Shown here one piece after another: positions 19,398 to 28,123 of a stretch of DNA of 37,382 nt. The notes below the pieces were generated by a model that saw only the letters and a program-made list of their open reading frames with translations, had not been told where the DNA came from and did not search any database. The stretch covers positions 1 through 37,382 of the forward strand of contig JADGRF010000091.1 in the NCBI GenBank assembly GCA_017881055.1. The letters run 5' to 3'. Both the position numbers and the translations under genes were made by a program. This DNA comes from Sandaracinaceae bacterium. Lineage in GTDB: Bacteria; Myxococcota_A; Polyangia; Polyangiales; JAFGIB01. Position 1 is the first letter of the stretch. The number at the start of each line of letters is the position of its first letter.

Positions 19398-19540
19398 TTC
19401 TTCTCGGTGTCCGCCGGCTTGGCCTGCGCATCCGGCGCGGGCTCCTTCTTGTAGTCTCCGATGACGCTCTTCAGCGGGCACGCGGAAAACGCCGGGCAGC
19501 TCTTACAACCTGAGATCAGGGCAATCGGGCAAAGGGTCAT
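19394..19540 (-). CDS. 48-residue cysteine-motif protein coupled to dus
   Basis: A small gene with an excellent ribosome binding site (AAAGGAGG, 7 bp before the ATG at 19540). The protein begins MTLCPIALISGCKSCPAF and continues SACPLKSVIGDYKK before a Lys/Pro/Ala tail. The five cysteines, at residues about 4, 12, 15, 20 and a CP pair, could bind a metal or an iron-sulfur cluster, and I have seen similar C..CP.F..CPLK..IGDY proteins only as unnamed conserved ORFs. The stop overlaps the dus start (GTGA), so translation of dus probably depends on this gene. A longer frame to 19588 is less likely because the ribosome binding site is at 19540. The function is unknown. Confidence 0.75.
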   Translation of the reverse strand: MTLCPIALISGCKSCPAFSACPLKSVIGDYKKEPAPDAQAKPADTEKK

Positions 19541-19557
19541 GGCGTGCCTCCTTTTTG

Positions 19558-19584
19558 GGTTCGCATCGTGAGGTTCGCATCGTG
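19558..19584 (+). repeat. 13-bp direct repeat upstream of the small Cys gene
   Basis: GGTTCGCATCGTG occurs twice (19558-19570 and 19572-19584) with one base between. It lies directly upstream of the ribosome binding site of the minus-strand gene at 19540, so a tandem protein-binding site or leader element is possible. Confidence 0.55.
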
Positions 19585-19654
19585 CCACCGATCGTGAAGC
19601 GGGGCACCGAGCATTGTCATGGGTTGAAGGAGCTCTTCGAGATCGGCTCTAAGC

Positions 19655-22600
19655 TCACTGCACGCCGTTGCACTTGTTCGGGATCACGGCGCCGCACTGC
19701 TCGTGCAACGCGCAGGGTCCGCAGTCGATCAAGCCGCCGCAGCCGTCGCCGATCGCGCCGCACTGCGCGCCTGCCGAAGCGCAGGTTTGCGGCTGACACG
19801 CCGGCGGTGCGTTGCAGCGGTTCGGCGACTTGATGCCGCACACCTGCGTCGAGATGCACTTGCCGCAGTCGACCACGCCGCCGCAGCCGTCGCCGATCAG
19901 GCCGCACTCTGCGCTCACGTCCTTGCACGCTTGCGGCTTGCACGCGGCGCCGACCCCGCACTTGTTGGGTGTCACGGCGCCGCAGACTTGTCCCGCAGGG
20001 CACTTGCCGCAGTCGACCGCCGAGCCGCAGCCATCGCCGATCTGTCCGCACTCGGCGCCAGCCGTGTTGCAGTCGAGTGGCATGCAGCCACCGCACTTGT
20101 TCGCACCGCCGAGGCCGCACAGCTGGCCGGGTCCGCACGTGCCGCAGTTGGTCGAGCCGCCGCAGCCGGTGCCGATGTAGCCGCAGTTCGCGCCCACGTC
20201 GCTGCACATCAGCGGCGAGCACATCGGCTGGCCGCAGACGTTGGCTTGGCCCGCGCCGCCGCACACTTTCGGCAGCGTACAGGTGCCGCAGCTGACGGTG
20301 CCGCTGCAGCCGTCGCTGATCAGACCGCACTGCAGGCCCGAAGGACAGGTCGTGAGCGGATTGCACGTGCCCGTCTGGCACGTGTTGTTGATGCAGACCT
20401 GGTTGCCGCTGCAGCCGCCGCACGAATGCACGCCGCCGCAGCCATCCGAGACCGAGCCGCACTTGCCCGCGCAAGCAGTCGCCATGTTGCTCGGCGTGCA
20501 GGTGATCGCGCACTGGTTCGGCGTGAACAAGCCGCAGACCTGTCCCGACGCACAGCCCGGGCACGTGACCGTGCCGCCGCAGCCGTCGGCCACTACGCCG
20601 CAGGTCGCACCCTGCATCGCGCAGTCAGTCTTGGTGCAGTTCGCGGCCGAGCAGGTGTTGTTCGCACCGCAGATCTGTCCCGTGGGGCAGCCGCCGCAGT
20701 TGATCGTGCCGCCGCAGCCGTTCGGCACCGCGCCGCAGACACCTGCGGTGCACGCTGCGTTCTGCGTGACCGGTGTGCAGGCGGGCGGTGCTGGCGTACC
20801 GCCGGTCGTCACGCACGAGGCGAGATCGAACAGCATGTACAGGAGCACCTTCTCCTGCGCGGTCAGGTCTCCGGAGCAGCCCGCCGGGAACACGACCCCA
20901 TTGAAGTTGCCGCTGCCCGGCGCCACGTGGAATGCGCTGTAAGCGACGCGTCCGCAGATCTCCGTGCTGGGAGCGCCGAACGGCGCGTTGAACGAGTACT
21001 GCTGCACGGTGCTGGGCGCCGGCGTCGGCGGCACGGCGGGGTTCCACGTGCAGCTGCCCGTGCACGTGCCCTGCGTGGTCTTGCTGGGGCAGTTGCTCTG
21101 GCGGCACGCGAAGCTGCCGCATGAGCAGCTGGCGGCGGTGCCCGCCGTGGCGCTGCCGCTGAACCGATAGACCCACTCGTCCGAGCCCGTGTTGACCGAA
21201 GCCACCAGATCGCGCGGGTCGGTGATCGTGAAGATGTAGTCCGAGCCGTTGGCCGTGACGGCAGGCGGCGCCTGTCCGAGCAGCCACTGCGTGAACGTGC
21301 TGATCTTCGCGGAGTTGGCGTTGGTACGATTGACCGAGATGTAGCCGGTGTCCGAGGTCGGCGAGTTGCTGTTGCCGTTGTTCCAGTTGGCCGACGTATC
21401 CAGGCGCGTATCGCTCGCGGTCGCGCTCGCGTACGAGAGCGTGCCGTTGTCGTGGAGCCAGGTGTAGCTCCAGTGGCTCGCGAACATGCGCCCGCCGCGG
21501 TTCACGTAGCTGCGGATCGCGGCGTCGTTGGTGTTGTGCTCGTACGCGCTCGACTCGCAGTCGAACACGACCATGTCGTAGGTGTTGAGCCGAGTTTCAC
21601 TGCCGTAGAGCGCAGACGCCGCCGTGGACCCGGTCGACATGACCTCGCCCTTGTTGCTGTCCGACGCATACATGTGAATGCGTTGCGCCGCCGTGCCGGT
21701 TGCGCCCGGCTCGGCGAACTCGCCGTCCGCCACGCCCATCTTCTCGAACACGCACTCCATGGCGTCCACCTTGCCGGTGGAGATCGCGACGTGCGGGATG
21801 TTCACCGCCAAGCCGTCGGTGCGCGTGCGCGGCAAGCGCGTGTTGAGCCAGTTGGCGGCGAGCACCGACCAGTCGGTCGTGCTGCAGGCGGCGCCTGCGG
21901 GCAGCGTCACTTTCTGCGCGCGGCGCCACTTGCCGATCTTCACCACCAGCACGAATTCCTTGTTCACCGGGATGTTGCCCGAGAGCGTGAACTTGCCGTT
22001 CGCGTCCGTGGTGGCGCTGGTCAGGACCGGGCCCAGGTTCTGATCGCTGCAGCGATCGCACGCGGTCTGCCACACGCCGTTGCTGTCCTTCGCGATGCCG
22101 GTTGGGATCGCGGGCAGCAGCGTCTCGTCGTCGCTCGTCAGGATGTACACGAACGCGTTCGGCACACCGACTTGATTCGCCGTGTCGCTGTCGGTCTGGC
22201 CGGGCGTGATCACGCGGCCCGTCAGCTTGGTGACCTGCGGCTGCGCGCTGCAGTCCGGAATGCCGCTGCACACGCCGCACGTACCGCCACCCGGTCCGAC
22301 CGTGCCGGCCTGACACGTGGTGGGCCCGGTGATGCCGCCGATGCAGGTCTCGGTCGCCGCGTTGCAGGTGCGACCTTCCGCCGCGCAGTCATAGGTGTTG
22401 CCGCAGCTGTCGAGCGCCGTGCCGCAGGCCCAGCCGAGCGCCGCGCACGAGCCCGCCGCGGTGCATGTGGGCGGGACTGGCACGTTGCACTGGAAGGGCG
22501 TCTTGATGCCGCAGAACTGACCCGCCGTGCAGCCGCCGTTCACGGTGCTGCAGTCGATTCGATTCGCCAGCGCGCTGCCGCAGCCGTCGTACACGATGCC

Positions 22601-23833
22601 GCACTTCTTGCCGTTGCAGGCCGTGGCAGCTGACAGTGGAACGCACATGGTCGGTGGCTTCGGGTCGCACTTGTACGCGGTCTTTTGACCGCACTGGTCG
22701 GTCGACGCGCACGTGCCGCAGTCGTAGGTGGCGTTGCAACCGTCGCTGACCAAGCCGCACTGCTTACTGGCGCAGGCGGTGGCTTTCGCGATCGGTGTGC
22801 ACGCCGGCACGCAGCTGCCGTTCTGACACAGCGTGCCGGTGCCGCACGTGCCGCACGAGTAGCTGCTGCTGCAGCCGTCGCTCGCCAGGCCGCAGGTCGC
22901 CGAGCCGCACGCCGTGCTCTTCGAGACCGTGACGCAGCCGCCCATGGTCGCGTCGCCGCACTGGTTCGGCACGCCGCCAGCGCCGCACGCTTTGCCGGAC
23001 GCACACTTGTAGGTCGGATCGGCGTCGCAGTCGATCAAGCCGTTGCCAGTCATGCTGGGGCCGCAGCCGTCGCTGACCAAGCCGCACTTGCCCGCGCAAG
23101 CAGTGGCGGTCGTGAGTGGCGTGCACACCGGCAGCGCGCCGCACGTCTGGGGTTGGTTCGCGCCGCAGACCGCGTTGCCCGTGCAGCCGCCGAGCTCGGC
23201 GTCGCAGTCGATCAAGCCGCCGCAGCCGTTGCCGATCTGGCCGCACTCGGCGCCCACCGAGGCGCAGCTCGTGATCTTCGCGTTGCACGTATTCGGATTC
23301 GACACGGGCTTCGGATCGCACTGGAACGCCGACACGATGCCGCACGCCTGCGTGGAGCTGCACGTGCCACATTCGATAGTGCCGCTGCAGCCGTCACCCG
23401 TGATGCCGCACTCCTTGTCTTTGCACGCCACGGCTTTGGTCGCGGGCTTGCAGAGATCGGCCGGCGCGGTGCACACGTTGTGCTCCTTGATGCCGCATAT
23501 CTTGCCCTTGCCGCACGTGCCGCATTCGACCACGTTGCCGCAGCCGTTCGCGACCGGACCGCAGTCGGTGCCCAGCTGCTTGCACGTCTTGGGCACGCAC
23601 TTGATCGGCCGTGCGCCCGCGTCTTTGTCAGTTGCGCCGGTGCCGCTGCCGCCCGTGTTGCCGAAGCCGCTGTCGACGTTCGCTCCGCCGCCCGGTGCAC
23701 CGCTGTCTCGGTCCGTGTTGTCGACCTGCGCGCCCGGCTTCGCCGAACCCGAGCAGCCGAGCACGACCGCGCCCGCCATCACGCCAATCAACCAAACGCG
23801 ACGCGAGCAACCGAAGAGACCAAAGTGACGCAT
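19655..23833 (-). CDS. giant cysteine-rich surface lipoprotein with 16 repeats around a central paralogous domain
   Basis: 1392 residues. The lipobox VLGC puts the lipid on Cys27, and a Gly/Asn/Asp spacer runs to about residue 77. Eight cysteine-rich repeats follow (about 78-525), then a central domain, then eight more repeats (about 1015-1392). Each repeat is 40-60 residues with a core like C-x-CG-x5-DGCGG-x4-CG-x-C-x5-CG. The centre has a carboxypeptidase-regulatory-like sandwich (from LTGRVITPG), a GATase-like part (MVVFDCESSAYE, GGRMFASHWSYTW) and an inserted Cys cluster (CSCGSFACRQSNC). It closely parallels the lipoprotein at 16817. It is probably an outer-surface protein held together by disulfides; binding or adhesion is plausible but unproven. 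Start ATG 23833, no strong ribosome binding site. Confidence 0.85.
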   Translation of the reverse strand: MRHFGLFGCSRRVWLIGVMAGAVVLGCSGSAKPGAQVDNTDRDSGAPGGGANVDSGFGNTGGSGTGATDKDAGARPIKCVPKTCKQLGTDCGPVANGCGNVVECGTCGKGKICGIKEHNVCTAPADLCKPATKAVACKDKECGITGDGCSGTIECGTCSSTQACGIVSAFQCDPKPVSNPNTCNAKITSCASVGAECGQIGNGCGGLIDCDAELGGCTGNAVCGANQPQTCGALPVCTPLTTATACAGKCGLVSDGCGPSMTGNGLIDCDADPTYKCASGKACGAGGVPNQCGDATMGGCVTVSKSTACGSATCGLASDGCSSSYSCGTCGTGTLCQNGSCVPACTPIAKATACASKQCGLVSDGCNATYDCGTCASTDQCGQKTAYKCDPKPPTMCVPLSAATACNGKKCGIVYDGCGSALANRIDCSTVNGGCTAGQFCGIKTPFQCNVPVPPTCTAAGSCAALGWACGTALDSCGNTYDCAAEGRTCNAATETCIGGITGPTTCQAGTVGPGGGTCGVCSGIPDCSAQPQVTKLTGRVITPGQTDSDTANQVGVPNAFVYILTSDDETLLPAIPTGIAKDSNGVWQTACDRCSDQNLGPVLTSATTDANGKFTLSGNIPVNKEFVLVVKIGKWRRAQKVTLPAGAACSTTDWSVLAANWLNTRLPRTRTDGLAVNIPHVAISTGKVDAMECVFEKMGVADGEFAEPGATGTAAQRIHMYASDSNKGEVMSTGSTAASALYGSETRLNTYDMVVFDCESSAYEHNTNDAAIRSYVNRGGRMFASHWSYTWLHDNGTLSYASATASDTRLDTSANWNNGNSNSPTSDTGYISVNRTNANSAKISTFTQWLLGQAPPAVTANGSDYIFTITDPRDLVASVNTGSDEWVYRFSGSATAGTAASCSCGSFACRQSNCPSKTTQGTCTGSCTWNPAVPPTPAPSTVQQYSFNAPFGAPSTEICGRVAYSAFHVAPGSGNFNGVVFPAGCSGDLTAQEKVLLYMLFDLASCVTTGGTPAPPACTPVTQNAACTAGVCGAVPNGCGGTINCGGCPTGQICGANNTCSAANCTKTDCAMQGATCGVVADGCGGTVTCPGCASGQVCGLFTPNQCAITCTPSNMATACAGKCGSVSDGCGGVHSCGGCSGNQVCINNTCQTGTCNPLTTCPSGLQCGLISDGCSGTVSCGTCTLPKVCGGAGQANVCGQPMCSPLMCSDVGANCGYIGTGCGGSTNCGTCGPGQLCGLGGANKCGGCMPLDCNTAGAECGQIGDGCGSAVDCGKCPAGQVCGAVTPNKCGVGAACKPQACKDVSAECGLIGDGCGGVVDCGKCISTQVCGIKSPNRCNAPPACQPQTCASAGAQCGAIGDGCGGLIDCGPCALHEQCGAVIPNKCNGVQ

Positions 23834-23897
23834 GGTTCACCGCCGACACGAAGAAAGCCGATCGGCGGGGCAGACAACCGAGTCATGCCCCGCGCTC

Positions 23898-23926
23898 GGT
23901 TACCTGAGGTTAGGTGATTGCGCAAT
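23898..23926 (-). promoter_or_regulatory. direct repeats and palindrome upstream of the giant lipoprotein
   Basis: GGTTA occurs twice with a 10-bp period (23898-23902 and 23908-23912), next to the 10-bp palindrome ATTGCGCAAT (23917-23926). They lie 65-95 bp upstream of the start at 23833, in an unusually AT-rich patch for this window. An activator site is possible; no regulator is identified. Confidence 0.35.
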
Positions 23927-24000
23927 TCCCGTTCGCAGGCAAGCAGACCGGCTGCGAATAGGCCAATACATGCTCCACCGCACAACAACCTACATCCGCC

Positions 24001-24783
24001 CTACATGCGCTGCTGTCGGCGCACCGGCTGTTTGGCGTCGCGGCGCTTGGCCTGCGGCTCGGGCTTGCGCGCGATGAACAAGTAGTTGAAGCCGCGCAGG
24101 AAGAAGTTCTGCTCGTCGGCCGCCTTGCGGTAGTTGCCGAGCTCGAGCGTGCGGTTGTGGCGAACCACCGCGATCGTGTCGACGGGTGTGAGCAGCTGCG
24201 CGAGCACGTCGAACAGCGCGAAGCCCACGGGTGCGAAGCCTTCCTTCTTGTTGAAGAAGTCGCACACGTACAGGCCAAGCACGCCGCCGGGCTTGAGCAC
24301 GCGCGAAGCTTCGCGCAGCACCTTGCCCATCTCGCGGTAGTAGCGCTCGTCGAACGGGCTGAGCTTGCCGATGCACGCCGGGTCGTTGCTGTAGTCGACG
24401 TGATCCCCATAGGGCGGATCGATGAACACCAAGTCGGCTTCGCCGTCGCGCACCGGCAGCTTGCGTGCGTCGGCGCGCTCGATGTCGTCGCGGTACGGTG
24501 CGAGATCGAAGCCGCGCGCACGTCGCTCGGTGTCTTTCGCGACGTCGATGGACGTGCCCGAGCCGCACATCGGATCGACGATCAGCGCGCCGGGCTGCGT
24601 GTAGCGCTGGATCAGGTTCCAGATCACATACGAAGGTGTCGCGCCCACGTAGCGCTGATCGCCCTGCATGCCGTCGCCGTAGTGCTGCGACGGATATTCC
24701 CAGAGCGTAGTGACCTGCGGCTGCAGCGGACGCTTCTTCGGTCCCTGCCAGGTTCGACGCGGCTCGCGGGGAGGTTTGGCCAT
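24001..24783 (-). CDS. orphan DNA methyltransferase (N4/N6, DPPY type)
   Basis: A 260-residue methyltransferase. The SAM-binding motif I is VDPMCGSGT (69-77), the acidic loop FDLAP is at about 92, and the catalytic motif IV is DPPY (122-125). Motif I precedes IV, so it is an alpha- or gamma-type order, not beta. The N-terminal TTLWEYPSQHYG block recalls other solitary DNA methyltransferases. The DPPY motif indicates amino-group methylation (adenine N6 or cytosine N4). No restriction endonuclease or specificity gene lies nearby, so it is likely an orphan regulatory methylase; an RNA substrate is the alternative. The C-terminus is basic, as expected for nucleic-acid binding. Divergent from the DUF362 gene by 107 bp. 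Confidence 0.85.
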   Translation of the reverse strand: MAKPPREPRRTWQGPKKRPLQPQVTTLWEYPSQHYGDGMQGDQRYVGATPSYVIWNLIQRYTQPGALIVDPMCGSGTSIDVAKDTERRARGFDLAPYRDDIERADARKLPVRDGEADLVFIDPPYGDHVDYSNDPACIGKLSPFDERYYREMGKVLREASRVLKPGGVLGLYVCDFFNKKEGFAPVGFALFDVLAQLLTPVDTIAVVRHNRTLELGNYRKAADEQNFFLRGFNYLFIARKPEPQAKRRDAKQPVRRQQRM

Positions 24784-24890
24784 GATCGGCTGCGGAGGCT
24801 ACCAGGAAAGCCTTCGCCGCGCTGAACCCGTGTGTCCGCGCGCTCCTGTGCGGCTGGACGCTACCGCCGATTCGTGCTTCCTTTTCGACC

Positions 24891-26177
24891 GTGAGCAAGT
24901 CGAAAGTAGCCATCATCCGAACGTCCGCGGCCACCGTCCTTACGGACTACCACCGCGTGATGAACCTCGCCGGCTACCAGGACGTGGTCGCCAAGGACGC
25001 CGACACCGGCCTCAAGATCAACATCTCCTGGCACTTCTTCTATCCGGGCTCGTCCACCACGCCCTGGCAGCTCGAAGGCGTGATCCGCGCCATGGAGAAG
25101 GACGGCTACGACCCGAAGCTGATCCACGGCTGCCACAACCGCACGGTCGTGATCGACGCGCACCTCGGCGAGCGCGAGAACAAGCAGATCAACGTGCTGC
25201 AAGCGCACGGCCTGCGCAATGTGCACCTGTACGAGGGCGAAGAGTGGATCAACGTCCGCGATGCCGTCGGCGATCTGACCAAAGACTTCCTCACGCTGAA
25301 CGAAGTGTTCCCGAAGGGCTTCTCGATCCCGAAGCGCTTCATCGGTGAGAACATCATTCACTTGCCCACGATCAAGACGCACATCTTCACCACCACCACC
25401 GGCGCCATGAAGAACGCGTTCGGCGGCCTGCTCAACGAGCACCGTCACTGGACGCACCCGACGATCCACGAAACGCTCGTGGACCTCTTGATGATCCAGA
25501 AGAAGATCCACCGCGGGGTGTTCGCCGTGATGGACGGCACGTTCGTGGGCGACGGCCCCGGCCCGCGCTGCATGATCCCGCACGTGAAGAACATCCTGCT
25601 CGCCTCGGACGACCAGGTTGCAATTGACGCGGTGGCCGGCAAGCTGATGGGCATGGATCCGCTGAAGGATCTGAAGTTCGTGCGGCTCGCGCACGAGCGC
25701 GGCCTCGGCTGCGGCGACGTGCGCGAGATCGAGATCGTCGGCGACGTCGAAGCGTTCGAGGAGAACTGGCACTTCGACGGCCCGTTCAAGAACATGACGT
25801 TCGCGTCGAAGAACCAGCACCGCATCTACTGGGGCCCGCTGAAGAAGCCGCTCGAGTGGTCGCTGAAGACCTGGCTCGCGCCGTGGTCGTACGTGGCCTC
25901 GGTCGCGTACCACGACGCGTTCTGGTACCCGATGTACGCGAAGAAGCAGATGCAGGAAGTGCTCAGCAGCGAGTGGGGTCGCCTGTTCGCCAACTGGGAG
26001 CACGTGCAGCCGGATGCGCAGGGCCGCGGCTACCCGAACGTCGGCGAGCCCAGCGAAGATCTCACGCGCAAGCTCACCCTGCAGTTCCGCGAGGCGATGC
26101 GCTTGATCGGCATGGCCGTGGCGGAGTCGCCCGAGCTCAAGACTCGCCAGCGTCGCCAAGCCGGCGCGCAGCACTGA
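24891..26177 (+). CDS. DUF362 domain-containing protein
   Basis: A 428-residue soluble protein of the DUF362 family. It begins KVAIIRTSAATVLTDYHRVM, and the middle has the family blocks IHLPTIKTH and TGAMKNAFGGLLN, then the conserved AVMDGTFVGDGPGP region. No ferredoxin-type cysteine cluster is present, unlike many DUF362 proteins. The biochemical role of the family is not established. The start is GTG 24891 (MSKSKVA); no Shine-Dalgarno site is visible. It is followed after 19 bp by an MFS exporter in the same direction, so they are probably co-transcribed, but the two families give no shared pathway. Confidence 0.88.
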   Translation: MSKSKVAIIRTSAATVLTDYHRVMNLAGYQDVVAKDADTGLKINISWHFFYPGSSTTPWQLEGVIRAMEKDGYDPKLIHGCHNRTVVIDAHLGERENKQINVLQAHGLRNVHLYEGEEWINVRDAVGDLTKDFLTLNEVFPKGFSIPKRFIGENIIHLPTIKTHIFTTTTGAMKNAFGGLLNEHRHWTHPTIHETLVDLLMIQKKIHRGVFAVMDGTFVGDGPGPRCMIPHVKNILLASDDQVAIDAVAGKLMGMDPLKDLKFVRLAHERGLGCGDVREIEIVGDVEAFEENWHFDGPFKNMTFASKNQHRIYWGPLKKPLEWSLKTWLAPWSYVASVAYHDAFWYPMYAKKQMQEVLSSEWGRLFANWEHVQPDAQGRGYPNVGEPSEDLTRKLTLQFREAMRLIGMAVAESPELKTRQRRQAGAQH

Positions 26178-26196
26178 GCTAGACGGCCCTGCCGCC

Positions 26197-27396
26197 GTGA
26201 AGCGCGACTTCTACCTGTATCTCGCCAGTCGCTTTGCGTCGGCAACCGGCGCGACGCTGCTGCGCTCGTCGATCGCCTGGCACGTGTACAGCCTGTCGCA
26301 CTCGGCGTTTCATCTCGGGCTGATCGGCCTGGTGCAGTTTCTGCCGGCGCTCACGCTCAGCCTCGTGGGCGGCGCCTTCGCAGATACGCACGACCGGCGA
26401 CGCATCATCAACAGCGCACAGTGCGTGGGCCTCTCGGCCGGCGCGCTCTTGCTCTGGGCCACGCGCGCCGGCGTGGTCGGGCTCCCGGTGCTGTATGCGT
26501 GCGTGTTCTTGATCTCGTGTTCGGGCGCGTTCGAGAATCCGGCACGCGCAGCGCTCTTGCCCAGCATGGTGCCGCGCGAAGACTTTCCGCGCGCCGTCAC
26601 GATCGCATCCACGAACCAGGCGCTGGCGTTCGCTTCGGGGCCTGCGGTCGGCGGCCTCGTGATCAGCATGGCGGGGATCGCCACGGCGTACGCGTCGTAT
26701 CTGGTGCTGGTCGGGCTCGCGTTCTTCGGCATCGCGTCGCTGCGTGCGGGCGCGCGCGCGGATGGACCGCGGCGTTCGGTCAGCTTGCACGCGATCAAGG
26801 AAGGCCTGTCGTTCGTGCGCAGCCGTCCAGTCGTGCTCGGCTGCATGACGCTCGACATGTTCGCGGTGATCTTCGGTGGGGCCAGCGCGCTCCTGCCCAT
26901 CTACGCGAACGAGATCCTGCGTGTCGGTGCGCGCGGCTACGGCTTACTCACGTCGTCGCTCGAGCTCGGCGCGCTCAGCATGTCGCTGCTGCTGATGCTG
27001 CGCAGTCCGATCAAGCATGCGGGTCGTACGCTGCTGCTCACGATCGTCGTGTTTGGTCTCGCCACGATCGTGTTCGGCTTGTCGCGCGCGTTCCCGCTGT
27101 CCATTGCGGCGTACATGCTCGCGGGTATGGCGGATCAAGTGAGCGTCGTGATGCGCTCGACGGCGATCCAGCTGTCCACGCCGGACGAGCTGCGCGGGCG
27201 CGTCAGCTCGGTGAACATGATCTTCATCGGCGCCAGCAACCAGCTCGGCGCGATGGAGTCGGGCTTCGTTGCGGCGGCCACCAACGCGACGTTCGCCGTG
27301 GTCAGCGGCGGCATCGGCTGCTTGATTGTGGTGGCGGTGGTTGCGTGGCGCTTGCCCGAGCTGCGCCGTTACCAAGTCGAGCATCGGCAGGCTTGA
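26197..27396 (+). CDS. MFS exporter, EntS/MFS_3 type
   Basis: A 399-residue major facilitator with twelve predicted helices. The first loop after helix 2 has GGAFADTHDRRRI, the classic MFS motif A (G-x4-D-x2-GRR). The N-terminal LYLASRFASATGATLL and the central ENPARAALLPSMVPRED match the EntS-like group, which exports siderophores or small hydrophobic compounds. The helix 10-11 region has TPDELRGRVSSVN, also typical of this group. The start is GTG 26197 (VKRDFYLY). The substrate is not known. It ends in a short convergent intergenic stretch with a GC hairpin. Confidence 0.9.
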   Translation: MKRDFYLYLASRFASATGATLLRSSIAWHVYSLSHSAFHLGLIGLVQFLPALTLSLVGGAFADTHDRRRIINSAQCVGLSAGALLLWATRAGVVGLPVLYACVFLISCSGAFENPARAALLPSMVPREDFPRAVTIASTNQALAFASGPAVGGLVISMAGIATAYASYLVLVGLAFFGIASLRAGARADGPRRSVSLHAIKEGLSFVRSRPVVLGCMTLDMFAVIFGGASALLPIYANEILRVGARGYGLLTSSLELGALSMSLLLMLRSPIKHAGRTLLLTIVVFGLATIVFGLSRAFPLSIAAYMLAGMADQVSVVMRSTAIQLSTPDELRGRVSSVNMIFIGASNQLGAMESGFVAAATNATFAVVSGGIGCLIVVAVVAWRLPELRRYQVEHRQA

Positions 27397-27438
27397 GCAG
27401 CACCCCATACGGCCCACCGAGCAGCCGCATGCTCGCCA

Positions 27439-27456
27439 GGGGGTGCGAGGGCCCCC
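27439..27456. terminator. GC hairpin between convergent genes
   Basis: GGGGG (27439-27443) and CCCCC (27452-27456) flank an 8-base loop in the 74-bp gap between the convergent MFS and beta-solenoid genes. It could stop transcription from both sides. There is no T-run. Confidence 0.35.
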
Positions 27457-27470
27457 GAGGCCTCTGCGAG

Positions 27471-28055
27471 CTACGGTCGCTCCGACTCGTCCAGCGCGCG
27501 CTCGACTTCGGTGTCGCCGCCGAGTTTTTGCCCGACCATGAACTTGGTGCGTACGACGCCGCCGTGCACATCGCCGATCAACAGGCGGCACGAGAGCTCG
27601 CCGCCGTACACGTTGCCGATCATCACGTACACGCTCTTGGCTTCACCGGCGTGGAGGTCGCCGAGCAGCATGTTCACGCCGCGCAGCGTGCCACCGCGCA
27701 CCGCACCCAAGATCAAGTTCACCGCGCGCAGCTCGCCACCGTGCACGTCGCCCAGGATCACGTTGCCGCCGCGCACGGAGCCACCGTTCACATCGCCCTT
27801 CAGCAGATTGACCATGCGCAGCGACGCGCCCGCTTCGACCGTGCCCATGAACACGCTGATGGCCTGCGCGATCTCGCCGGGCCGGATCGCGGTCCTGCGC
27901 AGCGGCTGGAACTTGGGCAGTCGGCCGTGTTCCCGCACGTAGTCGCGCAGGTCGACCGCGGCGTCACGCGCGGAGGCTGGCACGAAGTCGATGGCCTCAC
28001 TCAGCACTTTGCTGAGCAACATCCGCTGCATGAAACTGGGGGAGCCTGGGGCCAT
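27471..28055 (-). CDS. probable beta-solenoid repeat protein
   Basis: A 194-residue protein without a signal peptide. Residues 1-70 are helical and charged. From about 83 to 169 there are six tandem repeats of 14-15 residues, with consensus VNLLLGDVHGGELRG (for example NVILGDVHGGELRA and VNMLLGDLHAGEAKS). The spaced Gly pairs and alternating hydrophobics suggest a right-handed beta-helix like bactofilins, but the unit is shorter than the usual rung and no bactofilin signature is seen. It may polymerise or act as a scaffold; this is structural inference. The start is ATG 28055, with TACAAC 5 bp upstream and no Shine-Dalgarno site. A longer frame upstream to 28193 overlaps the hydrolase gene and is rejected. 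Confidence 0.72.
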   Translation of the reverse strand: MAPGSPSFMQRMLLSKVLSEAIDFVPASARDAAVDLRDYVREHGRLPKFQPLRRTAIRPGEIAQAISVFMGTVEAGASLRMVNLLKGDVNGGSVRGGNVILGDVHGGELRAVNLILGAVRGGTLRGVNMLLGDLHAGEAKSVYVMIGNVYGGELSCRLLIGDVHGGVVRTKFMVGQKLGGDTEVERALDESERP

Positions 28056-28123
28056 GGCGCGTTGTAGCCCGATGCGCGTCGAACGGCTAGGGTGCCGGTG
28101 CTGCTCGTGCACGCGCGGCAAGC

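Noticed and set aside
19703..23917. Long plus-strand open frames opposite the giant lipoprotein
   Set aside because: They are shadows of the biased, repetitive Cys/Gly coding sequence; the minus-strand protein has a lipobox, conserved repeats and a paralogue.
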